The translations under genes and the position numbers were made by a program. Source: Caballeronia sordidicola (lineage in GTDB: Bacteria; Pseudomonadota; Gammaproteobacteria; Burkholderiales; Burkholderiaceae). Taken from it: DNA of 64,000 bases. Of the stretch, positions 17,291-27,008 are shown piece by piece (the first letter of the stretch is position 1; each line of letters begins with the position of its first letter). A model generated the notes under the pieces. That model was not told the origin of the DNA and did not search any database. It saw only the letters and a list, made by a program, of their open reading frames with translations. Location: assembly GCF_001544455.2 (NCBI RefSeq), contig NZ_FCOC02000005.1, forward strand, positions 186,001 through 250,000, in the 5' to 3' direction.

Positions 17291-19198
17291 TTACTTGTAC
17301 GCCTGCACGTCATGCTGCAGACGCTCAAGGAATGCATCGACCGGCATCACGCCAGCGTCGATACCGCCACGAGCACGCACGGCTACGGTTTGGGCTTCAC
17401 GCTCCTTGTCGCCGACGACCAGCAAATACGGGACCTTTTGCAGCGTGTGCTCACGTATTTTATAGCTAATCTTCTCGTTGCGCAAATCGCTCTCTACTCT
17501 AAGCCCTTGTTTTTGCAACGATTGGGTCAGTTGCTGTGCATATTCCGCCTGACTTTCAGCAATATTCAGGACGACAGCCTGCACCGGCGCGAGCCACGAC
17601 GGCATTGCACCAGCGTGGTGCTCGATCAAAATTCCGAGAAAACGTTCCATTGAGCCAACAATCGCCCGATGCAGCATGACCGGGCGCTTGCGGCTGTTGT
17701 CTTCCGCCACGTACTCGGCGCCCAGACGTTCCGGCAACACCATGTCGAGCTGCAGCGTACCGCATTGCCACGAGCGGCCCAGCGCGTCCTTGATGTGATA
17801 TTCGATCTTCGGGCCATAGAACGCGCCTTCGCCCGGCAATTCTTCCCACGTCAGACCGCACGCCGTCAGCGCGTCGCGCAGCCCTTGCTCGGCGCGATCC
17901 CAGGTTTCGTCGGTACCGGCACGGGCGTCCGGACGCAGCGAAAGCTTGATGTCGATGTGATCGAACCCGAAATCCTGATAGATGCTCATCGCGAGCGTAT
18001 TGAACGCAATCGATTCTTCGATGAACTGGTCTTCCGTACAGAAAATGTGCGCGTCGTCCTGAACGAAGCCGCGCACGCGCATCAAGCCGTGCAGCGCGCC
18101 GGACGCTTCATTCCGATGACACGATCCAAATTCCGCGTAACGCAGCGGCAGGTCGCGATACGAACGCAAGCCATGGTTGAACACCTGGACGTGGCCGGGA
18201 CAATTCATTGGCTTGATGGCGTAATCGCGCTTCTCGGACTCCGTCGTGAACATGTTTTCACGATAGTTCTGCCAGTGACCCGACGCTTCCCACAGGGAAC
18301 GGTCCATGATCATCGGTGTCTTGATTTCGAGATAACCGGTTTCGCTCAGGCGGCGGCGGATATATTGCTCGACCTGCTGCCAGATCGCCCAGCCCTTCGG
18401 ATGCCAGAACACCATACCGGGCGCCTCTTCCTGCAGATGAAACAGGTCGAGTTGCTTCGCGAGCTTGCGGTGGTCGCGCTTCTCGGCTTCCTCGAGCATG
18501 TGCAGATACGCTTCCTGGTCTTCTTTCTTCGTCCAGGCCGTGCCGTAGATGCGCTGCAATTGCTCGTTCTTTGAGTCGCCGCGCCAGTAAGCGCCGGCAA
18601 CCTTCATCAGCTTGAAGACTTTCAGCTTGCCCGTGGAAGGCACGTGCGGCCCGCGGCACAGGTCGGTAAAACCGCCATGCGAGTAAAGCTTGATGTCGTC
18701 GGTTGACGGGATCGATTCGATGATCTCAGCTTTGTATTTCTCGCCGATGCTCTTGAAGTAGTCCACTGCCTCGCCGCGCGTGACGACACGGCGCGAGACA
18801 GGCTCGTCCTTCTTCGCGATCTCGGCCATGCGCTTCTCGATCTTTTCGAGATCTTCCGGCGTAAAGGGACGGCTGTACGCGAAGTCGTAGTAAAAACCAT
18901 TGTCGATCACGGGACCGATGGTGACCTGCGCTTCCGGGTACAAGTCCTTGACCGCGTAAGCCAACAAATGCGCGGTGGAGTGACGAATGATGTCGAGACC
19001 GTCGGCGTCCTTGTCCGTGACGATCGCAAGCGATGCATCGTGGTCGATCAACGTGGACGTATCGACGAGTTCGCCGTCGAGCTTGCCGCCCAGAGCGGCT
19101 TTGGCAAGTCCAGCGCCAATCGATGCGGCAACTTCCGCAACCGTCACCGGGTGGTCGTACTGACGAACTGACTCGTCGGGCAAACGTATCGAAACCAT
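17291..19198 (-). CDS. thrS: Threonine-tRNA ligase
   Basis: 635 residues (E. coli 642). In order: an N-terminal TGS domain (1-62), an editing domain with [16 protein letters not shown] (the HxxxH motif) and later RGPH, a class II catalytic core ([11 protein letters not shown] holds the zinc Cys; [11 protein letters not shown] is motif 2 region; later zinc His residues), and the C-terminal anticodon-binding domain. The start at 19198 has TTGGAGAACG ahead of it; the 13-residue upstream extension lacks family support. First gene of thrS-infC-rpmI-rplT. Confidence 0.97.
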   Translation of the reverse strand: MVSIRLPDESVRQYDHPVTVAEVAASIGAGLAKAALGGKLDGELVDTSTLIDHDASLAIVTDKDADGLDIIRHSTAHLLAYAVKDLYPEAQVTIGPVIDNGFYYDFAYSRPFTPEDLEKIEKRMAEIAKKDEPVSRRVVTRGEAVDYFKSIGEKYKAEIIESIPSTDDIKLYSHGGFTDLCRGPHVPSTGKLKVFKLMKVAGAYWRGDSKNEQLQRIYGTAWTKKEDQEAYLHMLEEAEKRDHRKLAKQLDLFHLQEEAPGMVFWHPKGWAIWQQVEQYIRRRLSETGYLEIKTPMIMDRSLWEASGHWQNYRENMFTTESEKRDYAIKPMNCPGHVQVFNHGLRSYRDLPLRYAEFGSCHRNEASGALHGLMRVRGFVQDDAHIFCTEDQFIEESIAFNTLAMSIYQDFGFDHIDIKLSLRPDARAGTDETWDRAEQGLRDALTACGLTWEELPGEGAFYGPKIEYHIKDALGRSWQCGTLQLDMVLPERLGAEYVAEDNSRKRPVMLHRAIVGSMERFLGILIEHHAGAMPSWLAPVQAVVLNIAESQAEYAQQLTQSLQKQGLRVESDLRNEKISYKIREHTLQKVPYLLVVGDKEREAQTVAVRARGGIDAGVMPVDAFLERLQHDVQAYK

Positions 19199-19277
19199 TT
19201 CGTTCTCCAAGACACCGAAGCCGGCGCTCAAGTTCATTCAACAATGCCTTGCAGGACACAAATCAACTGCGCAAGAC

Positions 19278-19314
19278 AAAAAAAATGCGGCCCCACTTTT
19301 CGAGGGGCCGCATT
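19278..19314 (-). terminator. Terminator downstream of tRNA-Val
   Basis: AATGCGGCCCC (19284-19294) and GGGGCCGCATT (19304-19314) are perfect 11-base arms; on the minus strand the stem is followed by eight T residues (19285-19278). It ends the tRNA-Val transcript and precedes thrS. Confidence 0.92.
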
Positions 19315-19472
19315 CACTTTCCTACAACTGCAAAGGCGAAAGTGGTCCTCGACTAGCGTCGTTCCGAAGTTGTATCGGTCAACGTTCGCGGTGCCATCTT
19401 GTTCATTTGCCTTTCGCGCCAGGGCGCTTGCTGCAGTTTTGAAAATCCGGCGAGCCGGACTTTCACTTTCGT

Positions 19473-19549
19473 TGGTAGGCTCGATTGGACTCGAACCAAC
19501 GACCCCCACCATGTCAAGGTGGTGCTCTAACCAGCTGAGCTACGAGCCT
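19473..19549 (-). tRNA. tRNA-Val (anticodon GAC)
   Basis: 77 bases with encoded CCA. The acceptor arms AGGCTCG and CGAGCCT pair fully, the anticodon stem CCACC/GGTGG holds the loop TTGACAT (anticodon GAC, reading GUC and GUU), and the T-loop is TTCGAGT. The transcript would run about 190 bases to a strong terminator at 19314-19278. Confidence 0.97.
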
Positions 19550-19560
19550 GAAGAAGCGAA

Positions 19561-19589
19561 ATTATATGGTGCGTTTTGAATCCTGGCAA
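19561..19589 (-). promoter_or_regulatory. Sigma-70 promoter of tRNA-Val
   Basis: On the minus strand TTGCCA (19589-19584) and TATAAT (19566-19561) are separated by 17 bases, and the -10 box lies 11 bases before the tRNA 5' end: close to consensus. Confidence 0.85.
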
Positions 19590-19698
19590 GTGCTTTCATT
19601 CGACGACACCGAAGATATTCGTGGATACGTTTAAGAAGCACGAACAATGCGCTTCAGATTCAAAGCGTTAAGCCCTGAGCTCATACGTACAAATATCA

Positions 19699-21933
19699 CT
19701 ACCCGCGCCGCGATGCCCGCACAACGCCCTGTACTTCACTGAGCAACGCGCACGCGCGCTGAATCTGCGCCGCACTCGATACTTCGACGGTGAACTGCAT
19801 GTAGGCCACGTTGCGCCGGCTTTGCGTTTTCACGCCGGTCACGTTCATCTTCTCGCGCGCGAAGACTTCCGAGATGTCGCGTAACAAGCCTTGCCGGTCA
19901 TTCGATTCAACGGCAAGGTCCACCGGATAAACAGAGGAACCTCGTCCGTTCATGACCTCGGCGGACCACGCGGTTTCGAGCACGCGTTCGGGCGAACGCT
20001 CGGCCATCCGCTGGAACGTTGCGCAATCACTGCGGTGGATCGACATGCCCTTGCCGCGTGTCACAAACCCCGAGATACGATCGGGCGGAGCCGGCCTGCA
20101 ACAGCGCGCAAGCTGCGTGAGCAATGCGTCCACGCCAACCACCAGCACCCCTGTAGAGGCGCCCTGCGCAACACTTTGCCCGCTGCTGCGCTTTTCGAAC
20201 TGCGCGGGCGCTTCGGGTTCAGGTTCCGGCGGCGGCGCGTCGTGCAACGCCTGCTCGATATTGCGCAGGCTGAATTCTTCCTTGCCCACGACCGCATACA
20301 GATCTTCCGGCGTCTTGAAGCCAAGCTTGGATGCCAGTTGATCCAGGTTGACCGATGTCTTGCCTTCGCGCTGCAAGGTCTTTTCAACCAGCGCGCGGCC
20401 GTTCGTTATGTTTTCTTCGGAATCGACCGCGTTGAACCAAGCACGCACTTTTTGCCGCGCGCGCGGGCTGTGCAGATAGCCGAGCAAAGGGTTGAGCCAA
20501 TCCCGAGACGGGCCGCCCTCCTTCACCGCCACGATCTCCACGGTCTGGCCGTTCTGCAGCGGTGTGTTGAGCGGGACCATGGCGCCATCGACACGAGCAC
20601 CGCGACAGCGGTGTCCCAACTCGCTATGCAAGTGGTACGCAAAATCCACCGGAGTCGATCCATGCGGCATCGCGATCACGCGCGCCTGCGGCGTGAGCAC
20701 GTAGATATGGTCGTCGTCGAGCGTCGCTTCACGCAGATGCTGCCACGGTTGCGCGCCTGGCTGGTCACCTTCGGAAACGTCGTCTTTCCAGGCCAGCAAC
20801 TGCCGCAACCACGCAATCTTCTCGTCGTATTTTTCAGCGGCCGTGACTTGTCCGCCGTACGCGCGTGTGCCGGCTTCCTTGTAGCGCCAGTGCGCCGCCA
20901 CGCCATATTCCGCGAAGTTGTGCATTTCCTGCGTACGGATCTGCACTTCGAACGCGCGGCCGTCGTCGCCGACCACGACCGTATGCAGCGACCTGTAGCC
21001 ATTCGGCTTCGGCCGCGAGATGTAGTCGTCGAACTCGCGCGGCACGGGCTGCCACAAGTTATGGACGATACCCAGCACCGTGTAGCAATCCTTGATGTCG
21101 TCGACGATCACGCGAAACGCGCGCACGTCGTTCAGCTCAGAAAAATCCAGCTCCTTGCCGCGCATCTTTTTCCAGATGCTGTAGATGTGCTTGGGCCGTC
21201 CACTCACTTCCGCGCGAATGTGCGCTGTAGCCAGTTCGGTCTGCAAACGCGCGATGGCGTCAGTCACATAGGCTTCGCGCTCGACGCGTTTTTCGTCGAG
21301 CAGCTTGGCGATGCGTTTATAAGTAGGCGGTTCCTCGAACCGGAACGCGAGATCTTCCAGTTCCCATTTCAGTTGCCAGATGCCCAGCCTGTTGGCGAGC
21401 GGCGCGTAAATTTCGAGGGTCTCGCGCGGCACGTCGGGCGATGGGTCGAGCTTGTTCGCCGCGTAATAACGCAACGACTGAAGCCGCGAAGCGAGCCGGA
21501 TCAATACCACGCGAATGTCTTGTGCAAACGCAAGCAACATCTTGCGCAACGCTTCGACCTGAGCGCGGCGTGCAGCCTGCGCGTCGCGTCCTGTTTCGGG
21601 CAGCTTCGCCTGCGTGACGCGCGAACTGACCGAGCCGAGACGCCACAACTTGCGGACATCGGCGACAAGACTTTGCACTTCTTCGCCAAAACGCTCGCTG
21701 ATCACACGCTCGGGATCATCTATGTGCGGCGCGATGGCAAACAACGCCGCCGCCGCAATTGCCGCTGGATCGACGTTCAACGTCTGCATGATCCGCGCCG
21801 TCCCGGCCGCGTGCTCGGCAAGCAGCTCCCCGCTGGTAAGCCGCGCTTTGCCCGCGTGTTCGCGCACGAACGCGAGCGCGTCATCAAAGGACGGCTCGGA
21901 GTTCAACGCGGGCGAGATGGCGGTACCAGGCAT
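19699..21933 (-). CDS. relA: RelA-type (p)ppGpp synthetase
   Basis: 744 residues. The N-terminal HD-like domain (to about 200) has lost the His-Asp and Glu-Asp metal ligands of SpoT (the region reads AALFAIAPHIDDP), so it should be hydrolase-dead. The synthetase domain follows with KHIYSIWKKMRGKELDFSEL, EFDDYISRPKPNGYRSLHTV (including the ExDD signature of RelA) and EYGVAAHWRYKE. TGS (about 405-470) and a C-terminal ACT domain follow. It makes (p)ppGpp on stalled ribosomes. The ATG at 21933 is chosen; an in-frame TTG at 21951 adds six residues, and neither start has a clear ribosome site. Confidence 0.95.
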   Translation of the reverse strand: MPGTAISPALNSEPSFDDALAFVREHAGKARLTSGELLAEHAAGTARIMQTLNVDPAAIAAAALFAIAPHIDDPERVISERFGEEVQSLVADVRKLWRLGSVSSRVTQAKLPETGRDAQAARRAQVEALRKMLLAFAQDIRVVLIRLASRLQSLRYYAANKLDPSPDVPRETLEIYAPLANRLGIWQLKWELEDLAFRFEEPPTYKRIAKLLDEKRVEREAYVTDAIARLQTELATAHIRAEVSGRPKHIYSIWKKMRGKELDFSELNDVRAFRVIVDDIKDCYTVLGIVHNLWQPVPREFDDYISRPKPNGYRSLHTVVVGDDGRAFEVQIRTQEMHNFAEYGVAAHWRYKEAGTRAYGGQVTAAEKYDEKIAWLRQLLAWKDDVSEGDQPGAQPWQHLREATLDDDHIYVLTPQARVIAMPHGSTPVDFAYHLHSELGHRCRGARVDGAMVPLNTPLQNGQTVEIVAVKEGGPSRDWLNPLLGYLHSPRARQKVRAWFNAVDSEENITNGRALVEKTLQREGKTSVNLDQLASKLGFKTPEDLYAVVGKEEFSLRNIEQALHDAPPPEPEPEAPAQFEKRSSGQSVAQGASTGVLVVGVDALLTQLARCCRPAPPDRISGFVTRGKGMSIHRSDCATFQRMAERSPERVLETAWSAEVMNGRGSSVYPVDLAVESNDRQGLLRDISEVFAREKMNVTGVKTQSRRNVAYMQFTVEVSSAAQIQRACALLSEVQGVVRASRRG

Positions 21934-21966
21934 GCGATCAATCAGGTGCAATAAAAGTGTGGGGAC

Positions 21967-22332
21967 TCAGTCATGCGCCCGGTCAAGCATGGCGGCAATG
22001 ACAACCACTTCCACGAGGCACGCGGGATTGGCGAGCTTGGCTTCCACGGTGGCGCGCGGAGGCGTGTTGCCTTCGGGAACCCACATGTCCCACGCCGCGT
22101 TCATTGCAGCGAAGTTCGCCATGTCCGAGATGTAGATCTGCACTGACAGCAATTGGGTCTTGTCGCTGCCGGCTTCTGCCAGCAAGCGGTCGATATGGCC
22201 AAGCACTTCACGGGTCTGGCCCGTGATGTCCTGGTCGGTGTCTTCGGCAATCTGGCCCGCGAGATAAACGGTGCCGTTGTGGATCGCGGCTTCGGAAAGA
22301 CGCGCGCCGACGTGGAGACGAGTGACTGCCAT
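21967..22332 (-). CDS. RidA family (YjgF/YER057c/UK114) protein
   Basis: 121 residues, typical for the trimeric Rid family. GTVYLAGQIAEDTDQDI, the central region with QIYISDMANFAAMNAAW and PPRATVEAKLANPACLVEVVVIA follow the family pattern; the Arg of PPRAT is the residue RidA uses in imine hydrolysis. Probably a reactive enamine/imine deaminase or subgroup relative. It lies just upstream of relA on the same strand (33 bases), so the two may be co-transcribed. Confidence 0.9.
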   Translation of the reverse strand: MAVTRLHVGARLSEAAIHNGTVYLAGQIAEDTDQDITGQTREVLGHIDRLLAEAGSDKTQLLSVQIYISDMANFAAMNAAWDMWVPEGNTPPRATVEAKLANPACLVEVVVIAAMLDRAHD

Positions 22333-22380
22333 GGATGCCTCTGAAAAGTGATTGTCAAAGAAACTGTGCGAAGCCCAATA

Positions 22381-23298
22381 TTATGCCTTGTACGTTTCGG
22401 TATCGAGGAAGAAGCGGTACGCAATATCGATCTGATCAGGCGCGAGAAAAGCTGGCGCATGACCCACGCCCTGAATTTCCGCGCTTGTTACGGCCTGACC
22501 CGTCGCGACCATTTTTTCGACGGTTTCTCGCGACAACAGATCCGATTGTTCACCGCGCACGACCAGCACCGGATGCCTGATTGCCGCAAGCGAACGCCAC
22601 AGGATCGCCTCGCCGAGCGAGGCCGCATTCGAATCAGCAGCAGCAAAAGGCACCGCGATCTTTGGATCGTATCTGTAGGCCCAGCGCCCGTCGCGCTCGT
22701 GCATCAGCGGCGTGTTGATCGCACGCCATTCTTCGGCGCTCAGCGGTCCAAACGACGCCGCAAGTTGCGCCGCGTGGTCTACCCCTTCCTGAAGCGTGGC
22801 GAAGGTTTCGTCACGGCCCAGATAGGTGCCGATGCGCGCGAGCGCCGCCGGCTCAATATGCGGTCCAACGTCGTTCAACAGCATCTTGCGAATGGGCGAG
22901 TTCGGCAGGCCTGCGAGCCCGAGGCCGATCAGTCCGCCCATCGACGTTCCAAACCAGTCCACCGTCTCCACGTTCAGGCGCGCAATCAGCACGACCATGT
23001 CTGAAACGTATTGCGGCACGGCGTAATTTTTCGGATCGGCGAGCCAGTCGGAAAGGCCGCGTCCCACCACGTCCGGACACACCACGCGATACTCCCGCGA
23101 GAACGCTTTCGCCACCTCGTCGAAATCGCGACCGGACCGCGTCAGCCCATGCACGCACACGAGCACGCGCGGGTTTGCTGGATCACCCCATTCGGTGTAC
23201 GCCATGCGATGCAAACCAGATGGGCTGATGCATTGCACGTGGCGCTGACGCGCAGCGGAAACAACGGACGGTGCAGCTTCGACGATAGTCGCTGACAT
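22381..23298 (-). CDS. Alpha/beta hydrolase
   Basis: 305 residues with an alpha/beta-hydrolase fold: oxyanion-hole HG at residues 50-51 (VCVHGLTRSG), the nucleophile Ser119 in FGTSMGG, a cap region, and the late His in GVGHAPAF. The ester or amide substrate is unknown. The start at 23298 has AAGGAAATCCTT ahead of it; a longer frame to 23406 lacks family-like sequence. It precedes ridA on the same strand by 48 bases. Confidence 0.9.
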   Translation of the reverse strand: MSATIVEAAPSVVSAARQRHVQCISPSGLHRMAYTEWGDPANPRVLVCVHGLTRSGRDFDEVAKAFSREYRVVCPDVVGRGLSDWLADPKNYAVPQYVSDMVVLIARLNVETVDWFGTSMGGLIGLGLAGLPNSPIRKMLLNDVGPHIEPAALARIGTYLGRDETFATLQEGVDHAAQLAASFGPLSAEEWRAINTPLMHERDGRWAYRYDPKIAVPFAAADSNAASLGEAILWRSLAAIRHPVLVVRGEQSDLLSRETVEKMVATGQAVTSAEIQGVGHAPAFLAPDQIDIAYRFFLDTETYKA

Positions 23299-23449
23299 AA
23301 GGATTTCCTTCGGCGCAATGGCGCTGCTGCATAACGGATAAACCAACTGAAATCGATTGTAAACGCTTTGCGCGGCGCATTTTTTGTCGAGCGCAGCGTT
23401 AGCCAATCAGTCTAATCAGGCTATATGCGACGTCGTCCTTGTAGACCAA

Positions 23450-23489
23450 AGAAAAAGGGCTGTGCCAACACATGGTCGGCACAGCCCTT
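23450..23489 (-). terminator. Terminator downstream of scoAB
   Basis: AAGGGCTGTGCC (23455-23466) and GGCACAGCCCTT (23478-23489) form perfect 12-base arms around an 11-base loop; on the minus strand the stem runs into TTTTTC. It lies 33 bases after scoB. Confidence 0.9.
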
Positions 23490-23522
23490 CATGACCGGCA
23501 ACGGTACCGGTTCTCAAAAATC

Positions 23523-24164
23523 CTACTTGACCCCGCTTACATCCAGCGGCGCGCCGGTTTTTTGCTGAATCTCTTCCACGCTGACGCCCGGAGCCAGTTC
23601 GACCAGCTTGAGCCCCGCGTCCGTTACATCGATCACGCCGAGATCCGTGATGATCCGGTCGACCACGCCCTTGCCCGTCAACGGCAGTGTGCATTCTTCC
23701 AGGATCTTGTGCTGGTCGCCCTTCGCCACGTGCTCCATCAGGACGATCACGCGTTTCACGCCCGCAACCAGATCCATGGCGCCGCCCATGCCCTTGATCA
23801 TCTTGCCGGGGATCATCCAGTTGGCGAGGTCGCCGTTCTTGCTGATCTGCATGGCGCCCAGGATGGCGAGGTTCACGTGGCCGCCCCGGATCATCGCGAA
23901 CGAATCCGCCGACGAAAATATCGACGACCCCGGCAGCGTGGTCACGGTTTGCTTGCCAGCGTTGATCAGGTCGGCATCGACTTCTTCCTCGGTCGGCGAC
24001 GGACCAATGCCAAGCAGGCCATTCTCCGATTGCAGCCACACTTCCATGCCGGCCGGCACGTGGTTAGCGACCAGCGTGGGCAGCCCGATCCCGAGGTTCA
24101 CGTAGAACCCGTCCTGCAATTCCTTGCCCGCCCGCGCGGCCATCTGGTTGCGGTCCCATGCCAT
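23523..24164 (-). CDS. scoB: Succinyl-CoA:3-ketoacid CoA-transferase subunit B
   Basis: 213 residues. [20 protein letters not shown] and the catalytic Glu47 in [11 protein letters not shown] mark the beta subunit of family I CoA transferases. With ScoA it activates acetoacetate at the expense of succinyl-CoA. The start is at 24164, two bases after the scoA stop. It is paralogous to pcaJ at 2871-3551 but lacks a thiolase or PcaR neighbour, so acetoacetate rather than 3-oxoadipate is the likelier substrate. Confidence 0.92.
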   Translation of the reverse strand: MAWDRNQMAARAGKELQDGFYVNLGIGLPTLVANHVPAGMEVWLQSENGLLGIGPSPTEEEVDADLINAGKQTVTTLPGSSIFSSADSFAMIRGGHVNLAILGAMQISKNGDLANWMIPGKMIKGMGGAMDLVAGVKRVIVLMEHVAKGDQHKILEECTLPLTGKGVVDRIITDLGVIDVTDAGLKLVELAPGVSVEEIQQKTGAPLDVSGVK

Positions 24165-24166
24165 GA

Positions 24167-24871
24167 TCAGTCTCCTTTCGCGCGCACGACGCGTTGTTCG
24201 ATGCGTTTTTCCGGATGCGCGTTCAACACGATGCGCTGCACGAAAATGCCCGGCGTGTGAATGGCGTCGGGATCGAGTTCGCCGACTTCCACGATTTCCT
24301 CCACTTCGGCCACGGTGATCCTGCCGGCCATGGCGCACATGGGATTGAAGTTGCGAGCCGTGCGGCGATAGATCAGGTTGCCGGATTTATCGGCTTTCCA
24401 CGCCTTGACCAGCGCCACGTCCGCCGTGAGCGAGGGTTCGAGCACGTAGAAGTTATCGCCGAACTGGCGCGTTTCCTTGCCTTCCGCGATCACCGTGCCA
24501 TACCCCGTGTTCGTGAAAAAAGCCGGAATGCCGGAACCGCCCGCACGCAGCTTTTCGGCCAGCGTGCCCTGGGGCGTGAATTCAAGCTCAAGTTCGCCAG
24601 CCAGGTATTGGCGCTCGAACTCCTTGTTTTCGCCGACGTACGACGAAATCATTTTCTTGACCTGACGGGTCTCGAGCAGCAAGCCTAGGCCGAAGCCATC
24701 GACACCCGCGTTGTTGCTGATGCACGTGATTCCCTGGACGCCCGTGTCGCGCAATGCCGCGATCAGCGCTTCGGGAATGCCGCACAGTCCGAAGCCGCCG
24801 ACAGCAAACGTCTGGCCGTCCTTCACGATGTCTTCAAGCGCCTGTTTCGCGCCGGGATAGACCTTGTTCAT
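24167..24871 (-). CDS. scoA: Succinyl-CoA:3-ketoacid CoA-transferase subunit A
   Basis: 234 residues with the CoA-binding glycine loop [10 protein letters not shown] (about 25-34) and the [20 protein letters not shown] segment of alpha subunits. First gene of scoAB; the pair is translationally coupled (2-base gap) and ends in a strong terminator. A PAS-LuxR regulator is divergent upstream and may control it; that link is inferred from position only. Confidence 0.92.
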   Translation of the reverse strand: MNKVYPGAKQALEDIVKDGQTFAVGGFGLCGIPEALIAALRDTGVQGITCISNNAGVDGFGLGLLLETRQVKKMISSYVGENKEFERQYLAGELELEFTPQGTLAEKLRAGGSGIPAFFTNTGYGTVIAEGKETRQFGDNFYVLEPSLTADVALVKAWKADKSGNLIYRRTARNFNPMCAMAGRITVAEVEEIVEVGELDPDAIHTPGIFVQRIVLNAHPEKRIEQRVVRAKGD

Positions 24872-25010
24872 GTGTCCCTTCCTGATCTGGATGAAATCCG
24901 TTTGTTCGAGTCGCCATGCCGCTGATTTTAGTCAGCGAAACGACTTTCTGATGTGGCGAAAGAGTACGACGATGCATCGATCCGGCACAATACGCAAAAA
25001 TACATAAGTA

Positions 25011-25031
25011 ATCGCCGTAGTACGCGGCGAT
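25011..25031. promoter_or_regulatory. Inverted repeat between scoA and the PAS-LuxR gene
   Basis: ATCGCCG (25011-25017) and CGGCGAT (25025-25031) are perfect 7-base arms around TAGTACG, 31 bases before the regulator's ATG. The size fits a LuxR-type dimer site, but the site may equally be chance or a leader hairpin. Confidence 0.35.
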
Positions 25032-25062
25032 GCACCGTCAAACGCCCGCCGTCCGAGCCAAA

Positions 25063-25608
25063 ATGCCTCAACTGGATTACCAAACTGCGTTTCATCTTGC
25101 GCCAGTCGGGCTGGTGTTGTCACGGGAACGGATCATCGAAGACTGCAATGCGCAGCTTTGTGCGATCTTCGGCGTGACGCCGGACGCATTGATCGGGCGG
25201 TCGTTCCAGGTGCTGTATCCGTCGCCGGTGGAATTCGAGCGCATCGGCGCGCGCATTTCCGCGTTGATGCAGCGCCAGGGCAGCTACGCGGACGACCGCA
25301 TCATGAAACGCGCGAACGGGGAATTGTTCTGGTGCCACGTGACGGGGCGCTCGCTGGACTTGAGCGCACCGCATGCCGCGGGCGTCTGGACGTTCGAAGA
25401 CCTCAGCGCAACGCGGCGAGTCGCGATCGAACTCACGCCGCGCGAGCGCGAGATCGCCGCGCAGCTTGTGACCGGCAAGACCAGCAAGCAGATTGGCCGC
25501 GCGCTCGATATCAGCCCGAGAACCGTGGACATCTATCGCGCGAAACTCATGCGCAAATACGATACCGGCAACGCCACCGAACTGCTTCAGCGGCTGCTCG
25601 GCGACTGA
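25063..25608 (+). CDS. PAS-LuxR transcriptional regulator
   Basis: 181 residues. A single PAS domain (about 5-118; AFHLAPVGLVLSRERIIEDC opening and RANGELFWCHVTGRSLDL) is joined to a LuxR-type helix-turn-helix (about 123-180; ELTPREREIAAQLVTGKTSK, ISPRTVDIYRAKLMRKY). With no phospho-receiver or kinase domain it looks like a one-component sensor of a small ligand or redox state. The ATG at 25063 is preferred; an upstream ATG at 25030 lies inside the inverted repeat. It is divergent from scoAB and convergent with the thioesterase, ending one base before it. Confidence 0.88.
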   Translation: MPQLDYQTAFHLAPVGLVLSRERIIEDCNAQLCAIFGVTPDALIGRSFQVLYPSPVEFERIGARISALMQRQGSYADDRIMKRANGELFWCHVTGRSLDLSAPHAAGVWTFEDLSATRRVAIELTPREREIAAQLVTGKTSKQIGRALDISPRTVDIYRAKLMRKYDTGNATELLQRLLGD

Positions 25609-25609
25609 A

Positions 25610-26071
25610 TTATTTGCGCGGCGCCGCCGTTTCAATGGCCTGGCGCAGCAGGTCGGGAATAGGCACTGACCTGGCCGCGGCGTAATCAACCCACACGCAT
25701 TTCGCCGTGCCGCGCGCGTACAGCGTGGCGATATCGTCCGCACGATAAAGTTCGAAGCGCGTATCGAAACTGCTGCGGCCTGGCGCGCCCACAAACATGC
25801 TGCCGATTACGTCGCCGGGATAATGGAGCTGTTTCAGGAATTCCATGGACGCGTTCACAACTACGGGTCCCTGCCCTTTGGCATTGGCGCCTGCAATATC
25901 CAGTTGGCGGAACCACGTGATCCGCACCTCTTCCATGAAGCGGAAATACACCGTGTTGTTGACGTGGCTGAACGCGTCCATGTCGCCCCACCGGATGGGC
26001 ATGGACAGATCGATAACGCGATGAAAACCGCCCTGCGCCGCGCTGGACGCCTGATCAAGAATCTGGCTCAT
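25610..26071 (-). CDS. Acyl-CoA thioesterase (hotdog fold)
   Basis: 153 residues of the 4-hydroxybenzoyl-CoA thioesterase/YbgC-like hotdog family: MPIRWGDMDAFSHVNNTVYF carries the catalytic Asp and the conserved HVNN, and VVNASMEFLKQLHYPGD follows. It should hydrolyse acyl-CoA esters. Its ATG overlaps the stop of the upstream SDR gene (ATGA), so the two are translationally coupled and probably act on the same acyl-CoA metabolism. Confidence 0.9.
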   Translation of the reverse strand: MSQILDQASSAAQGGFHRVIDLSMPIRWGDMDAFSHVNNTVYFRFMEEVRITWFRQLDIAGANAKGQGPVVVNASMEFLKQLHYPGDVIGSMFVGAPGRSSFDTRFELYRADDIATLYARGTAKCVWVDYAAARSVPIPDLLRQAIETAAPRK

Positions 26072-26841
26072 AAGCCAAACCCGTCGTCGGCGGCGATCAC
26101 AGAGCCGTTGATGAACTGCGATTCATCCGCTGCCAGCAGCAGCAACAGGCCATCCAGATCTTCAGGCGTTCCCACGCGGCGGCGCGGCAGGATGGACAGC
26201 AGTTTCTGCCCCGCTTCGCTCTTCCAGTGATGATGGTTCAATTCGGTATCGATATATCCGGGGCAGATGGCGTTCACATTGATCCCGTGGCGGCCCCATT
26301 CCTGAGCCATGGCTTTTGTCATATGAACGACGGCCGCCTTGCTCATGGAATACACGCCAATTTGCGGCAGCGTCTTGAGCCCCGCCATGGACGCGATGTT
26401 GATGATCCGGTAGCCCGGCTTCACGGTGCCGTTGCCGCGCATGATCATGCGCTTGGCCACTTCCTGCGCGACGAAAAATGCGCCGCGCGTATTCGTGTCG
26501 AACACGAAATCGAAGTCAGAAGGCGTCACGTCCGTCAGTTTTTGCTGCGTCGAAACGCCTGAGTTGTTCACCAGAATATCAATAGTGCCGGCCTCAGTCT
26601 CCGCGTGCGCGACAGCAGACTTGATGCTCTGGTAATCGGTGACATCGAGCGACACGACGTGCGCCGCGCCGCCGGACGCCTCGATCTCGGCGCGCAGTTC
26701 TTTAAGGCGCTCGGTGCGCCTGCTTGCCAGCACCACGCGGGCGCCCGCCTGCGACAACACCTGCGCGAAGCGCTTGCCCAGTCCGCTGGAAGCGCCGGTG
26801 ACCAGCGCACATTTGCCTTCCAGATTGATCGAACGGCCCAT
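26068..26841 (-). CDS. SDR family oxidoreductase
   Basis: 257 residues, classical short-chain dehydrogenase. TGASSGLG near residue 14 is the Rossmann nucleotide loop, NNSGVS the NNAG-type motif, YSMSK the catalytic Tyr-x-x-x-Lys, with the Ser in NIASMAG and PGYIDTE after it. It is probably a 3-oxoacyl or 3-hydroxyacyl reductase or dehydrogenase; the precise substrate is unknown. The start at 26841 is preceded by AAGGAAAAACA. Coupled by a 4-base overlap to the thioesterase. Confidence 0.9.
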   Translation of the reverse strand: MGRSINLEGKCALVTGASSGLGKRFAQVLSQAGARVVLASRRTERLKELRAEIEASGGAAHVVSLDVTDYQSIKSAVAHAETEAGTIDILVNNSGVSTQQKLTDVTPSDFDFVFDTNTRGAFFVAQEVAKRMIMRGNGTVKPGYRIINIASMAGLKTLPQIGVYSMSKAAVVHMTKAMAQEWGRHGINVNAICPGYIDTELNHHHWKSEAGQKLLSILPRRRVGTPEDLDGLLLLLAADESQFINGSVIAADDGFGL

Positions 26842-26975
26842 TGTTTTTCCTTGGTTGAAAGCGATTGAGTTGCCCGGGACCGAGTTGCCCTGCACTCGCG
26901 TGTTCTGCTGCCGCGCGTGAAATCTGCGTCAAATCCGCACCGAATCCGGCCAGCCATTCGGCGAGCCAATATGCT

Positions 26976-26993
26976 ATCGTGAAATAACACGAT
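26976..26993. promoter_or_regulatory. Inverted repeat upstream of ETF-QO
   Basis: ATCGTG (26976-26981) and CACGAT (26988-26993) form perfect arms around AAATAA, in the intergenic region between the divergent SDR and ETF-QO genes. Size and symmetry fit a TetR- or MerR-type operator. Confidence 0.4.
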
Positions 26994-27008
26994 CATGCTA
27001 ATCGACGG

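Noticed and set aside
19891..21954. Long plus-strand reading frame opposite relA (687 codons)
   Set aside because: It is the complementary shadow of relA, is rich in Arg and His, and has no domain; relA has all expected motifs.
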